From: Cyanophora paradoxa
Lineage: Eukaryota; Glaucocystophyceae; Cyanophorales; Cyanophoraceae
DNA length: 64,000 bases
NCBI GenBank assembly: GCA_004431415.1
Contig: QPMI01000496.1
Location: forward strand, 62,001 to 126,000
Reading direction: 5' to 3'
The notes under the pieces were generated by a model. The model searched no databases, was not told the origin of the DNA, and was given only the letters and a program-made list of their open reading frames with translations. This document shows, in pieces, positions 34,385 to 45,147 of this stretch (position 1 is the stretch's first letter; each line of letters begins with the position of its first letter). Made by a program: the position numbers and the translations under genes.

Positions 34385-37300
34385 ATGGCCACGACGCCGG
34401 CGCCAGGCGCGGCCGGGGCGACCGCTCCTGCTCCCGGCTCCGAGCTCGAGTGCACGCGGCGCCCCCGGCCCGCGCCAAGCGGCGCCGGGGTGCGGCGGGC
34501 GGAGACCGAGTTTTTGGACTTTGACGCGGAGATGCCTCGGACGCTCCTCTCGATGCACGGCGTCGGCTACAGCGTCGACGAGGCGGCCGCCCCCCTTGAG
34601 TTCGGCCTCGAAGCGCTCCAGAGGGGCCAGCTGCCGGCCTCCCTCCCGAAAACGCGGCAGAAGGTGCGAGATCTATAGCGCACGCGAGCGCGCCCCGCCT
34701 CTCGAGCTTCGCGCGGCCGGCGGGCTGCTGAGGCCACGGCTTCGCATCGCCAGGTCCTGCTGCACGGCATCTCCGCCTCGGCTCGCTCGGGGGAGTGCAT
34801 GGCCATCATGGGGCCCTCCGGTCCGCCCGCCGCCGCCCCGCGCGCCCCGCGCCCCGCGCCCGATCGCGACCCGCCGGCGCCGGCGCCGCGCGCAGGCAGC
34901 GGCAAGAGTGAGCGCTCTGCTTGAGCCCCCTTCCAGCCTTCTCGGATTGGGTTCGAATCCCGCGCAGGCACGTTCCTGGACATCGTCGCGGGGCGGAAGT
35001 CCATCGGCACGGTACCCCTTGAAGTCCCTCCGTATGGCCATGCATATGGACTCGTACCCGAGTGAAACTCCCCCTCTCGCAGGTCACGGGGCGGGTACTG
35101 CTGAACGGGGAGCCCCTCGTGGAAGGGGGGGAGAAGAACCTCCGCCTCCTCCAGCGCGCGACCTCCTACGTCACGCAGGTCCGGGCGCCCCGTACCCCCT
35201 CGACCTCACCCCTGAAGCGTTGACCCGGTACCCCCCAGGACGACGTGCTGCTGGAGCACCTGACGGTGCGGGAGACGTTCATGTACGCCGCCCGCCTCAC
35301 GCTCCCCGCCTCCGCAACGGACGCGGAGCGCGCTGCGCGGGTTCGGATCCCCACCGACCCCTTTCGAACCAGTCTGTCTGAACTGCGCGCCGCGCCACCA
35401 GGTGGATGACGTCATCGCCGAGGTACGGGGGCGGGGCGCTGGGGGTACCGGTAGCGTTGGGCGCCGCCCACTAAAGGGTACGCAGCTGGGCCTCATCAAG
35501 GCGGCCGACACGCTCATCGGGGGGTACTTCCGCCGCGGCGTCTCGGGCGGTGCGCGCCCGCTTCCAGCTCTGCCCCCGCCGCGCCCCCAAACTTCCCCGC
35601 CCGGACTCGAACCCGCGACCCGCAGGCGAGAAGCGCCGCGTCTCCATCGGCGTCGAGCTCATCCGCAGGCGAGCTCGAGCGCCCCCTCTACCCCCCTCCC
35701 ACCCCCCCGAACGCGTACCCCAGCCCGCTGGTACTGCTGCTGGACGAGCCCACCTCGGGCCTCTCCTCCGCCGACGCCTACGGGTGCCCCCTTCCCCTCC
35801 CCACCCCCCCCACCCCCCCCTCCCTCTTCCCCTGAGCCGTGCCGGCGGGGCGCAGGATCGTGGACGTGGTGAAGGGGATGGCCGAGGCGGGGCACACGGT
35901 CGTCTGGTGAGCCCCCGCCCCTGACAAGCCCCGCTCCGCCCGCCCCCCGCTTCTCTCTGGGCTCTCCTAGCGGACCTGCAGCTGGCCCGTGAAGCGGCCG
36001 CGCGGCTGACGCGGCGAGCCGCGCAGCACGATCCACCAGCCGTCGGACGCGGTCTTCTCGATGTTCGACGCTCTGCTGCTCCTCGCCGCCGGCCGCGCAG
36101 CCTATTTCGGGCCCGTGCGCCCCGGAGAGGGGGGGGGGGAGGGTAGACGGGGGCTACGCCCTCCTTCGATCCGATCTGATTTGATCTGATTCGATCTCTT
36201 TGTCCCAGGCCGCGGGGGCGGTGGCGCACTTCGAGTCTCTGGGGTACCCCCTCGCGGGGCGCGCCGTCTCCCCCGCCGAGTTCCTCATCGAGGTACCCCC
36301 CCTCCTCCTCGGCCCCCGTCTCCCCTCAAGCCTCGGACGCCCCCAGACGGTCTCGCCGCCGATCGGGAGCGCGGCGCTGGCGTGGGTCGCTGGGGACGCC
36401 GACGGGGCGTTCCGGCGGGGGCGGAGGCGGCGGGGGCGGCGCCCGGCGCTCGAGCAGGGGTACGCCGCGGGCGCCAAGGTCCGATCCGAACACGCCGGCG
36501 CCTCTCTCTGTTTCGGTTCCCGCGCCTCTGCTGACGCCCCGGCGCCGGTCGCGCGCAGACCGCGCTGCAGCCCGGCGCCAGCCATCAGGTGCGGTCCGGC
36601 GCCTCTCCGAGCCTCACAGCCCATCCTTTCCTTTCCTGAGGGTTCGGGCAGGACATGATGGCCCGGCTCGAATCCCGGCTGGAGGATTTGGCCAGCAGGC
36701 GCGGAACCGCGCCCCGGCCCGTTTTTGTGGCCCGACGCGGGTTCGAACCCGCGCGGCGCAGGTACTCCGAGTCGGACCTGGGACGCCGTACCCTCGAGGA
36801 GCTCTCCCAGATCGAATCCAAGCGGGTCCGCCCGTCCCCTGCCCTCTTTCCGCGTACCCCATCCTCGCTCATTGCGCCGGCGCGCGCAGCACGCGCGGCT
36901 GCCGGCGCCGCTGGGCGACTCGCTGCCGGACCGCGTCGGCTTCTGGCGGCAGACCGCCGTCCTCTGCGGCCGCAACTGCCGCCTGGCCCGCGCCTTCCCC
37001 CCCCCCCTCTTCACCCCCCCATTCCGCCTCGCGCTGACGGGGGTACAGCTCTTCCGGGACTTCACGCTCTTCCTCGCGATCTGCCTGCAGGTCCGGCCCG
37101 CGGCCACCCTCCCCAGCCTCTACCCCCCCCCCCCCACTCCCCACCCCCTCCAGGGCATCGTTGTGGCCTCGCTCTCTGGCTCCCTCTTCCGCACCAACGA
37201 GGCCGGCGCCGCCTCCGGCCTCGACCGTCCGCCTCCCTCGAGCTCCCCCCCCTGCCCCCCGCCGCCCCCGCCCTCCTCCACTCCCCCGCAGAGAGCGAGA

Positions 37301-39081
37301 TGCTGCGGTACCAGGGCCTCTTCATGGTCTGCCTCGTGCGCGGCCCGCGCCAGCCCGCCGACCCCTCCCCTCCCCACCCCATGGCTTACGCCGACGGCCC
37401 TTCTGCATTCTCACGTACCCCGCGTCGCTCGCCCCCCCCCCTCCCCACACCAGATGATCACGTACTCCTTTTTCGCGGTGGTCGACTCCCTCCTCGCCGA
37501 GCGCGGCCTCATGAACCGCGAGGCGCGTACCCCCCCCGTGTTCCGTACCCCCTCCTGATTCTGCCTCCGATCCTTCGAATTCAGGTCCGGTCCGGATCGT
37601 ACAGCCTCTACTCCTATTTCTTGGCCAAGACGCTCGTGTCCCTCCCGCAGGCGCGCCCTTTTTTTTTGGGGGGGGGGGGATGGGAAGAGGGCGCTGGGGG
37701 CCAGAATTGACGCTCGCCCCGCCGCTCTTCACCTCTCACCTCGCGCCCGGCTTCGCCCCCCCAGAACTGCATCGTCCTCCTACCCCTCGCCATGATCATG
37801 CACGGCTTCCTCCAGGTACCCCCCGTCCCCTCTCCCTCCCGCTCTTCCTTCCCCCCTAATTCCTCTACCCCCGCCAGCTGAATCCGGGGAGCCAGTCGAC
37901 CGGTTTCTACGTCTTGCTCGCCATGGTCCGGACCCGCGCGCGCGCCCCGGCCGGCCGGCCCACGCCCCGCGCCCCCCCCCCCGCCCCCCCCGCCTCAGGC
38001 GTTCAGCAACGTGGCGGGGAGCGTCACGGAGCTCTGCTCGGCGCTCGCCTCGAGCGCCTCGGCGGCCATCGTCGTCTCCAACGGCCTCGTCGTCCGCCCC
38101 CGCCCCGCCGCGGCGCCCCGCCCCGCCCGGCCCGGCCCCGGCCCCCGCTCCGGCCGCCCCTCGGGCTGTTCATTCTAGACGTCGCCCTAGATTCCGCCCC
38201 CACGACTGGTCAAGGCTTTCAGCGAAGCGTTCAGGATCTTTTAGCCGCAGATCCTTATAATCCAGAATCTAGAGCCAAAGGAGCAGTTCAAACTTAGGCC
38301 TAGAACTGTACATGCGTGCGCTTCGAACGCTGTTCACGCGCTCGCGCTCGCCGCAGGCGGTCTCGTTCATGTTCGGCGGCTTCTTCGTGCCGCGCCACCT
38401 GGTGCCCCGCCACTGGGCCTGGCTCTACTACGGCTCCTTCTTCACCTACGGTTTCTCCGGTCCGCAGCCCCGCCCCGCCCCGCCATCCCCCCGCTCGGTC
38501 AGCTTCGCTCCGCGAGAGCAAGCTCCCCGGCCCCCGCCAGCCCCGCCGCCCCGCCCGACCCCTCCGACCGCGCCGGCAGCGTCGATGGTGAACGAGTTCG
38601 AGGGGCGCCCCGCCTCCGCCTCCGCCTCCGCCTCCGTCCCCCCGGGCCAGGTCCGCAGGGACGCTGCGCAGCTTCCCGATCGCCCCCGCCCGGGCCTCCG
38701 CACGCGCACGCCCCTCGCGCCTAGCCTGCCTGCGCCTGCGCATGCGCATCGTGCCTGCGGGCCCGGGTTCTTCGGCTATTTAGCCATGCCTGCCTGCCTG
38801 CGGGTTCTTCGGCTGTTTAGCTGTGCCTCATATGCATGTGCCTGCATCTGTTTAGCGCTCTCGAGCGCAGCCGGCGCCCCTCGCCCTGTTCGGCCTGGAC
38901 CACGGGACCGACACCGGCAACAAGTGGTTCGAGTGCGCCCCATCGTCTCAGATCTAGAGTCTCCTGATTTACATGAACGTTGACGTTAACCCTCAGCTTC
39001 GGGATCCTGATCCTCTGGTGGCTCTTCTTCCGGGGCCTGACCCTCCTCGCCCTCGGGACCCTCCACAAGGGCCGCCGCTGA
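34385..39081 (+). CDS. ABC transporter, subfamily G (WHITE-type half-transporter)
   Basis: ABCG half-transporters pair up to export lipids or other hydrophobic compounds, powered by ATP. The nucleotide-binding domain comes first, as in this subfamily. Walker A is split by an intron: ECMAIMGPS (about 34795) then GSGK, then [12 protein letters not shown] (about 34972). [19 protein letters not shown] follows (about 35237), then the signature [15 protein letters not shown] (about 35547-35655), Walker [18 protein letters not shown] (about 35730) and the H-loop [19 protein letters not shown] (about 36025). The C-terminal membrane domain includes [72 protein letters not shown] and [20 protein letters not shown]. 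The stop is at 39081 (HKGRR*). The start is either ATG 34385 ([15 protein letters not shown]) or an upstream exon. About 28 exons. The substrate cannot be told from sequence. Confidence 0.93.
34949..34960 (+). other. tRNA T-arm-like (B-box) motif in an ABCG intron
   Basis: GGGTTCGAATCC followed immediately by CGCGCAG, the apparent 3' splice site before the STFLDIV exon. It matches the RNA polymerase III B-box consensus GGTTCGANTCC. No complete tRNA fold is visible around it. Confidence 0.6.
36167..36198 (+). repeat. GATCTGAT intronic micro-repeat, copy 3
   Basis: Tandem GATCCGATCTGATTTGATC-type units in the intron before the [16 protein letters not shown] exon. The same motif occurs twice in histidine-kinase introns 6 kb away. 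Confidence 0.6.
36739..36750 (+). other. tRNA T-arm-like (B-box) motif, ABCG gene
   Basis: GGGTTCGAACCC is followed by GCGCGGCGCAG, a likely acceptor before the [12 protein letters not shown] exon. It resembles the 3' end of a tRNA gene, but no matching acceptor or anticodon arm is seen upstream. Confidence 0.55.
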
Positions 39082-39521
39082 CGGGAGCTCGAGCTCGAGG
39101 CGCCTGCGCACACGGCCACGAACTTTCAATACAGATCTAGAAGAACCTTTGTACTTCAACACAACTAGAACAGAACCGTCAATTGCAATACAAATCTTTC
39201 ATTTGTACGTACAGTAATACGAATCGTTTCAATACAGACCTTTTTTTGCCGTCTTATCGCTGGACCTACCGGCCGCTGGACCCTGCTCCACAATGCAATG
39301 ATATCGATTCTAGATATCCCGGTCCCGGCCGGGGATAGCGCCCCCGCGCCGGCCCCGGGCAGGAGTCTCATCGCCCCATGGCCATGGCCATGGTCCGGAT
39401 CTCGCGATCGCGTCTGATTTCACTGCAGCTGTGCCATCCATCGCCCCGGCGCCCGGCCCGCGTCTGTTTCTGTCTTCTGTGTTTTTGATTCACACATTTA
39501 GCGTTGGCCGAAGGGCCCTGG
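39082..39521. other. Intergenic region between convergent genes
   Basis: About 440 AT-richer bases between the stop codons of the ABCG gene (+) and the acidic protein (-). It should hold both 3' UTRs and poly(A) signals. CAATACA words recur, and no gene is seen. Confidence 0.5.
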
Positions 39522-42500
39522 CTAGGGGCTCCCCTCCCCGCTCCCCTCGTCGTCGCCCCCGCTCGAGCTGCCGTCCCCCTCGTCCTCGTCCCACTCCTGC
39601 CCCCCCGGCCGCCCCCCGCCTCAGCGGCCCGGCGAGCCCCGCCCGAGCCTGAAGCTTAAGCTCAAGGGCGGCGCACCTGCGCCCCCTCCTCTTCCTCCTC
39701 GACCTCGCCCTCGTCCGCCCTCAGCTGGTCCCCCCGGAAGTACGACTCCTGCGCTCGAGGTCAGATTTAGGTACCCCGCAGAATTGGGGAAGGGCCGGGA
39801 GGGGGGTACACGCCTGCAGGACCTGCCGTCCCGCCACTCCGCCGTACTCCCCGCTCAGGATGCTCGCGTACCTATCCGGGGTACAGTTCGTAAAGAGAGA
39901 AAGAGGGGACCGGGGGGGTACAGGCGCACAGGTTGCCGTCCTTGTCGCGGTCCGCGGCGCCCCTGAGCTTTTCCGCGAGGGCCAGGAGCCGCTCGTACCC
40001 CTCCCGGAGCTGCGCTCGCGTGAGTCACGCCATCTCGGCTTCTCATCTCTCTCGCGGGCGCGGGCCTCCTGGACGGGCTCGTCGAGCTCGGGCCCGCGGG
40101 CGGCGAGCCAGGCGGCCCAGCTCTGCGCCCTGGCCTTCGGGTGGGCGCCCCTCAGCTCCTGCCCCAGCGCCTGCGCCAGCCTCTCAGTCCCTCAGCTCCC
40201 GAGGGAAGGAGGGCGGGGGCGCACGGCGGCCTTGAGGCCGAGGTTGTAGACGAAGTGCGTGGGCTGGAGGGCGTGCCCCGCCCGCACCTTGAACTGGCAC
40301 GCCCGCGCCACCTGGAGGGAGGGGGCGCACGCAGGCGTCAGAGTTCTTCTTCTTTGGAGGCGCAGGGGCCGGGCCCGCCCGCCCCACCTTGTAGCGCGCC
40401 ACGTGCACGCCCGACTCCTGGGCGCCGAGGACCGGTGAGAGGACGGGCGGGGCGCGGAGGGGCGGGGCGGGCCTTGGGGCGGGAGAAGGCGAGGGCGCCG
40501 CGGGCCCAGCGCGCCTCGGGGCGGAGGCGCCTCTCCTCCTGCTCGGGCAGCTCGAACCCGTCCTCCCTGAACGTCAGCCGGTACCTGCTCTTCAAGATGA
40601 GGCGGGGGCGGACAGGCGGCGCCGCGGCCGGGCGCACCACGCGCTGTGCTGCCGCATGCAGGCGCGGCACACGCTGCCGGGGCGCCGCCGCAGCTGCTGG
40701 ACAGAAAGGCTGCGGGGGGTACGCGGCTTTCCGCTGAGCGGGGATGCGAAGGGGGCGGGAGATGGAGGGGGCGAGGGGCACCGAGTGAACTGCAGGAACT
40801 TCTCGGGCTGCGGGGGGAGGGGAACAAGTCAGACTCGGGGGGTACGCTACGTGCGGGGGCGCGGGGGGTACGCGCCAGGCTGGTCGTTCCGTACTTGTGC
40901 GTCTTGAACTTCTGAGACGTGACCGCAAAAACATTTTTGTTCGCATCCAGGGCCTGCGGGGAGGGTTTCGGGCTCAGCAGGGGTACGGGGGTATGCGGGT
41001 GTACCGGTGCGGGCGGACTCACGTTCTCAATGGTTCGGGCGCAGGCGTCCCACTCGGCCACTGCGGGAGTCGTGAGCGGGCTTGGGGGGTACGACAAGCG
41101 GCTGCGGCGGGCGTACCCTCCGGCCTGCTCTGAAGAGCTTTGGGGTCCACAGCGACGCGAACCATACCCCGGACCAGCCGCTCTGCGCGACAAAAAGAGC
41201 GTCGGAGGGGGTACAGGACGCCCAAGGGGCCGCGCGGCGCACCGAACGCCTCGCCCGCCCCTAAGTTCGTAATGCCTGCGGGGCCAGTACCCCGGCTCAG
41301 ACCCAGGGGTAAGCGTCGCGGGCTCTCGGCGCACCGACCGCCCCCCGCAGGTCGCCCCCCCGTACGGCCCTCTCCACACGCCTCGCCTCCTCCTCCTGTA
41401 CCCCCGCGCGTCAGACGGGACCGAGCAAACGCGTACCCCCCAGGGCCCGGCCGGCTCGCCTCGCGACTCCTGTCGAGCTCGCGGTGCAGCGCCTCCGGGT
41501 CGTCCTCTACCCCCCCCTCTCCTTCCTCCTTCTCCCCCTCCCCTTCCGATCCGGCCTCGCTGCCCGAATCCTCCGCCTCCTCCTCCTCCTCCTCCTCCTC
41601 CTCATCACCCTCCTTCCCGCCCGGCTGATAGTCCTCGTCCGCCTCGTCGTCGTCCTCCTCGTCCTGGGGCAGAGGTCAAGCCCGGCCGGGCTCAGGTGGG
41701 CTCGTCTGAGCGGGGCACCTCCTCCCCCGCGGGCGGCGGGGATACCGCCTCGCTGTCGTCGATGAAGTCGGACTCGTACTCGTCCTCGTCCTCGGGGGGG
41801 TCCTCCTCGCCTTCCCCGGCCCGCGCCCCCGCCCCCGTCTCCTCCTCCTCCTCCTCGTCCTCCTCGCTCTGGTCGCCCCGCCTCAGGTGCTGCAGCTTCG
41901 AGCTCCGCCCACGCTGCTTCGCCCCGGCTGCGGCGCCCGGGTACCCGTCTTCGGTCCGGCGAGTTCAGGGGGAGATAGAAAGGCGCACCCGGGCCGGCGG
42001 CGGCCTCGATTTTGGCCCGGGCGGAGCCGAACCCCGACGAGCTGGGGCCGGCGGCCGGCTCGGAGTCGTCGTCCTCGTCCAACAGCACCGTCCTGCGAGG
42101 GGGGGTGGGGAAAGAGTCGTAACGGGAGGGGCGGGCGGGAAGGAAGGGTACAGCTCGCCTTCCACGCGTGTGGCCTGCGAAGGGCGAACAGCAGAGGTCA
42201 GCGGCGGCGGGGCGGGCGGGGAAGGGGCGGCGGGGCGCGCACGGAGGCCGCCGACGGTGGTCGCGGGGACGTCGGGGGCCGCCCCCTCGGCGCGCGAGCG
42301 TTTGCCCGGGCTCGCCAGCTCCGCGCCCCCGGCCGCCCGCTTGGAAGGCGACGCCAGCGGCAGCTCCGGCGGAGGCGGGGGCTGCGCCGCCTGCCGCGCC
42401 GCCTGCTTCGCCGCCTGCCGCGGCGCCAACTCCTCCGCCCGGCGGCGGGCCGCGTCCATGCTCATCGGCTGGCCCCCCTCCGAATAGAAAGAATTCAGCA

Positions 42501-42875
42501 TGAGCTTCACCGCTTCGAACTCCAGCACGGCGCCCGCCTGCACGCGCGCGGAGGAGCGGAGTGAGCTGATCATGAGCCCAGTGTTCTACTCGGCGGGGAG
42601 GAAAGGGAAGGAGCCGATGGCACCTCGTCCGCGTAGAAGAACTGCCAGGAATTCGACGCTTTGTCCCAACCGTATCCGCCGAAGCGCAACGCGTCCTTCG
42701 GGCCTTCGGGCCGGTACCAGCCCTCCTGTTCGTTGCCCTTGCCGCCGCGCACGAGCACCGCGTATCTCGAGTCTCCGAGAAGCTCGAGCGACGCCGATGC
42801 TCTAAACTTGCGGCCGGGCAATTCACAGACGGCTTGGAATGGTGGGCGCACGTTCAGGCCGTGCCAAGCCGCCAT
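39522..42875 (-). CDS. Acidic multi-exon protein of unknown family
   Basis: I do not recognise this family. Exon 1, from ATG 42875, encodes about 85 residues including RYAVLVRGGKGNEQEGWYRP and FGGYGWDKASNSWQFFYADE. Exon 2 gives FEAVKLMLNSFYSEGGQPMS, then a Lys/Arg/Pro/Ala-rich stretch (SPSKRAAGG, SPGKRSRAEG) like a nuclear localisation signal. Several exons then carry long Glu/Asp runs with DEDEYESDFIDDS (about 41790-41755). Later exons give VAEWDACARTIENV (about 41070), NKNVFAVTSQKFKTHKYGTT (about 40930), RYRLTFREDGFELPEQEE (about 40590), FKVRAGHALQPTHFVYNLGL (about 40300) and AQLREGYERLLALAEKLRG (about 40010). The C-terminus is acidic (EWDEDEGDGSSS...) with its stop at 39522. Acidic runs plus basic signals suggest a chromatin or nuclear protein, but this is inference. 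Middle exon borders are the least certain. Confidence 0.5.
41571..41610. repeat. CTC/GAG trinucleotide repeat within coding sequence
   Basis: About a dozen CTC units on the plus strand encode part of a poly-Glu run on the minus strand in the acidic protein. It is both a microsatellite and an acidic tract. Confidence 0.75.
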
Positions 42876-43591
42876 TTCTGAGCTTTACCGATACTACAGC
42901 GATGCGATGCTGCAGCCCGCAGCGCTCCGATCGGCGCCGCAGCCGCGCGCGCTGGAGGCCAAGGCTAACCGCTGAGGCAGAGAGCCTCTCCGATGTTTAA
43001 ATGGAGCCTGCTTCAGCTCCAAAGCGTCCCCGAGGCTCGGAATCGGGCGAAGAACGGCGTTCTCTTTAGCCTTGCTGTACCCCGCCAGCCGCACCTTCAA
43101 CATTACTAATTTTTTTTATAAGTTAAAGCTTATAATTATATTAAGCTTAAGCTTGCCACCTTCAATTGCAATTGCCAGGCTTGCCACCTCCAATTGTAAA
43201 TTCTGTCTTCTCCGCGCTTGCAATTCCGGAGCGCATCGGTTGCTGGTCGCTGCGCGCGCCCCCGGCCCAGACGACTAGCTAGCCGAGTAGTACTCCTGGA
43301 GCGCACAGCCGCTGGGCGTGCGTGCCTTGGCAAATGCAAATGCGTCCTAGTAGTTTTAAAATTTCTTACATCCGCCCGATCGAAGACCGGGCGCAAGCGA
43401 GCGGGATCGATTTCCTACTCCCGTAGCTGGAGGAGAAGATGGGACGAGGGAGGCGCGGGGGCGCGTGCGGGTCTGGGGGATCGGCCACCCCACGTATGTG
43501 CAGGAGGGGGCCGGGATCGGAGCGAACGCGAAGAGGAGGGAACTCGGCAGGGGGGAGGACGACGGGGGAGCATCGGCGCCGGGCCCCTCCA
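42876..43591. other. Intergenic region upstream of the acidic protein
   Basis: About 720 bases between two minus-strand genes. It includes an AT-rich core (43090-43200) with AAGCTTAAGCTT and CAATTGCAATTGCC words. It should contain the promoter of the acidic protein and the 3' UTR of the next gene. No coding segment is recognised. Confidence 0.5.
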
Positions 43592-44949
43592 CTAACCGAC
43601 CTTCTTGCCCATGTTCCCTGCGCCGAACGCGTGAGCCGGGGCCGGCGGACCGAATCCGACTGTGAAAGAGGGCGGCGCACCGAGCGTCCTGTGCCAGAAG
43701 GTCTCGCGGATGAGGGGGATGCGGGCGAAGCTCGGCTTCTCGTGCAGGCGGTCCTGGATGCCGTAGCCGTACTCCTTGTTCGTGGTCTTCTCGGGGCAGC
43801 GCGTCATGTAGAGGCCCTGCGCCTTGTGCGGGCAGAAGTGCTTGTCCCGCGCGCAGTGCGAGCACGACGTCGCCGACGCCTGCGCGCGCGCCCCCGCGTC
43901 TCAGGCGGATCCCGCCTCGGATCGAATCGGACGCTCGCGAGCTCGCCTGCATCTCGATGAGGTCGTACGTGTACTTGGGCGGGTTGTAGATCGACGGGAG
44001 CGCCCCGACGGTCGCCGGGCGGGCCGCCCCGTCGTGCGCCCCGCCGCCGCCGCCGCCCGAGCCGAGCTCGTAGTCCATGTCTGTCCACGCCTCGCCGTCC
44101 TGCGCCTGCACCCGCTTCTGGACGTACGCCTCGTGCTTGAGCCGTTCCCTGTACTGCTCGCAGCGGAAGTGCTCCGTGTACTCTGCCGCGGGGCTCGCGC
44201 GCGCACGCCGAGGCAGCCGGCGAGGGCCCCGGCGCACCGTCTCGCTTCTTGAAGTCTCCCGACAAGAAACCCTTCTTCTTCTCCTTCTGCCGCAGGCGGT
44301 AGGCCCTGCGTCGCGATAAGGAGAGCGCGCAGCGAGCTTAGAGGCGAGGGGCCGATGCGGACCAGCCGTCGTCGAACTTCTTGCCGTCATGCAGCCAGAC
44401 GTGCTTCTTCTCGAAGAGAGTGTCGTTCGTCGTCCCTTCCTGCGAGGAGAGGAGCAAGTCAGAACTGGCTTGTTCAGCTAGTGCGCCCGGAGCAGAAAGG
44501 GCGGCCAGCTGGGTGCCAGCTAGCGTTCGGCAAACCTTCAGCGGCATCGTGCCGAACTGCTTTCCCAGGAAGCGAGGGTCCCGGTCTGCAAGAAAAACGC
44601 AGTTAGCTAGCGTTGAGCGCGTCTCCAAGTCGGGTCTCGCTCACTCGTCTTCTTCTCATACTTGTCCCCTGCGGCGCCGGGACGGTCAGGGGTCCGGTCC
44701 AGCGAAAACAGTCAATAACAACCGTCTATATTCCAAAGCTAAAGCCTGGCCGGCGCCAGGCGTCCGCCTGGGGTGGCTTCCCCAACAACTGCCCAGCTCG
44801 AGCCGCCGGGTGGCGCCAGGCGCGCGAGACAGCATAGAAAGGTTTAGCTGCAGACCCCCCAGACGAAAACTGGGCCTACCGATGGTGATGTAGTCTGGAA
44901 TGCTAAATTGGTTCGCCAAGTGCTTTTTGTCATTCTTGTCGAACGCCAT
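43592..44949 (-). CDS. Conserved-looking protein, possibly ciliary (CFAP96/DUF4586-like start)
   Basis: Eight exons join in consistent phase. Exon 1, from ATG 44949, encodes MAFDKNDKKHLANQFSIPDY then ITI. Exon 2 is a 24-nt micro-exon (44645-44668) giving GDKYEKKT. Exon 3 gives NRDPRFLGKQFGTMPLK and exon 4 EGTTNDTLFEKKHVWLHDG. Exon 5 gives RLRQKEKKKGFLSGDFKKRD, exon 6 FRCEQYRERLKHEAYVQKRV and PPKYTYDLIEMQ, exon 7 CSHCARDKHFCPHKAQGLYM and IPLIRETFWHRT. Exon 8 ends NMGKKVG* at 43592. The YITIGDKY...DPRFLGKQF pattern resembles my recollection of the start of CFAP96-type microtubule-inner proteins. The GFLSGDF..RDE..EQYRE part also looks like flagellar proteins, but I cannot name a family with confidence. 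The CxxC...HFCPH cluster could bind metal. About 270 residues. The exon structure is well supported even though the function is not. Confidence 0.62.
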
Positions 44950-45147
44950 GGTGCCCCGTCGACCTCAAACCAGCTGTATGCAACAAGCTAGAGTTCTCGC
45001 CGGTGCTGATGGGGGTTCCTGGTGCGCTCGGAGGAAAAGGTTCGTTGCTCTCGCAAGGTCTCTTTTTAGAATCCTACGTACCCCAATGCAGACAGACCTG
45101 TACCCCACCAAGAAGCGGTCCGGCGAAAAGGTCACGCCCACGCGACC
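44950..45147. promoter_or_regulatory. 198-bp divergent promoter region
   Basis: The starts of the possible ciliary protein (-) and of the PPR-like protein (+) are only 198 bases apart, so this interval must drive both. It is AT-richer than the flanking exons. No named element is recognised. Confidence 0.4.

Noticed and set aside
34940-34970. Possible tRNA gene at GGTTCGAATCC
   Set aside because: Only the T-arm-like part is present. No acceptor stem, D arm or anticodon arm can be folded from the flanks, and it sits in an intron splitting Walker A.
36740-36760. Possible tRNA 3' half at GGGTTCGAACCC
   Set aside because: As above: no cloverleaf upstream, and the sequence is explained as the end of an ABCG intron.
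41480-41900. Plus-strand Leu/Ser-rich frames that look like membrane or low-complexity proteins
   Set aside because: They are the antisense reading of GAG/GAA runs encoding poly-Glu in the minus-strand acidic protein.
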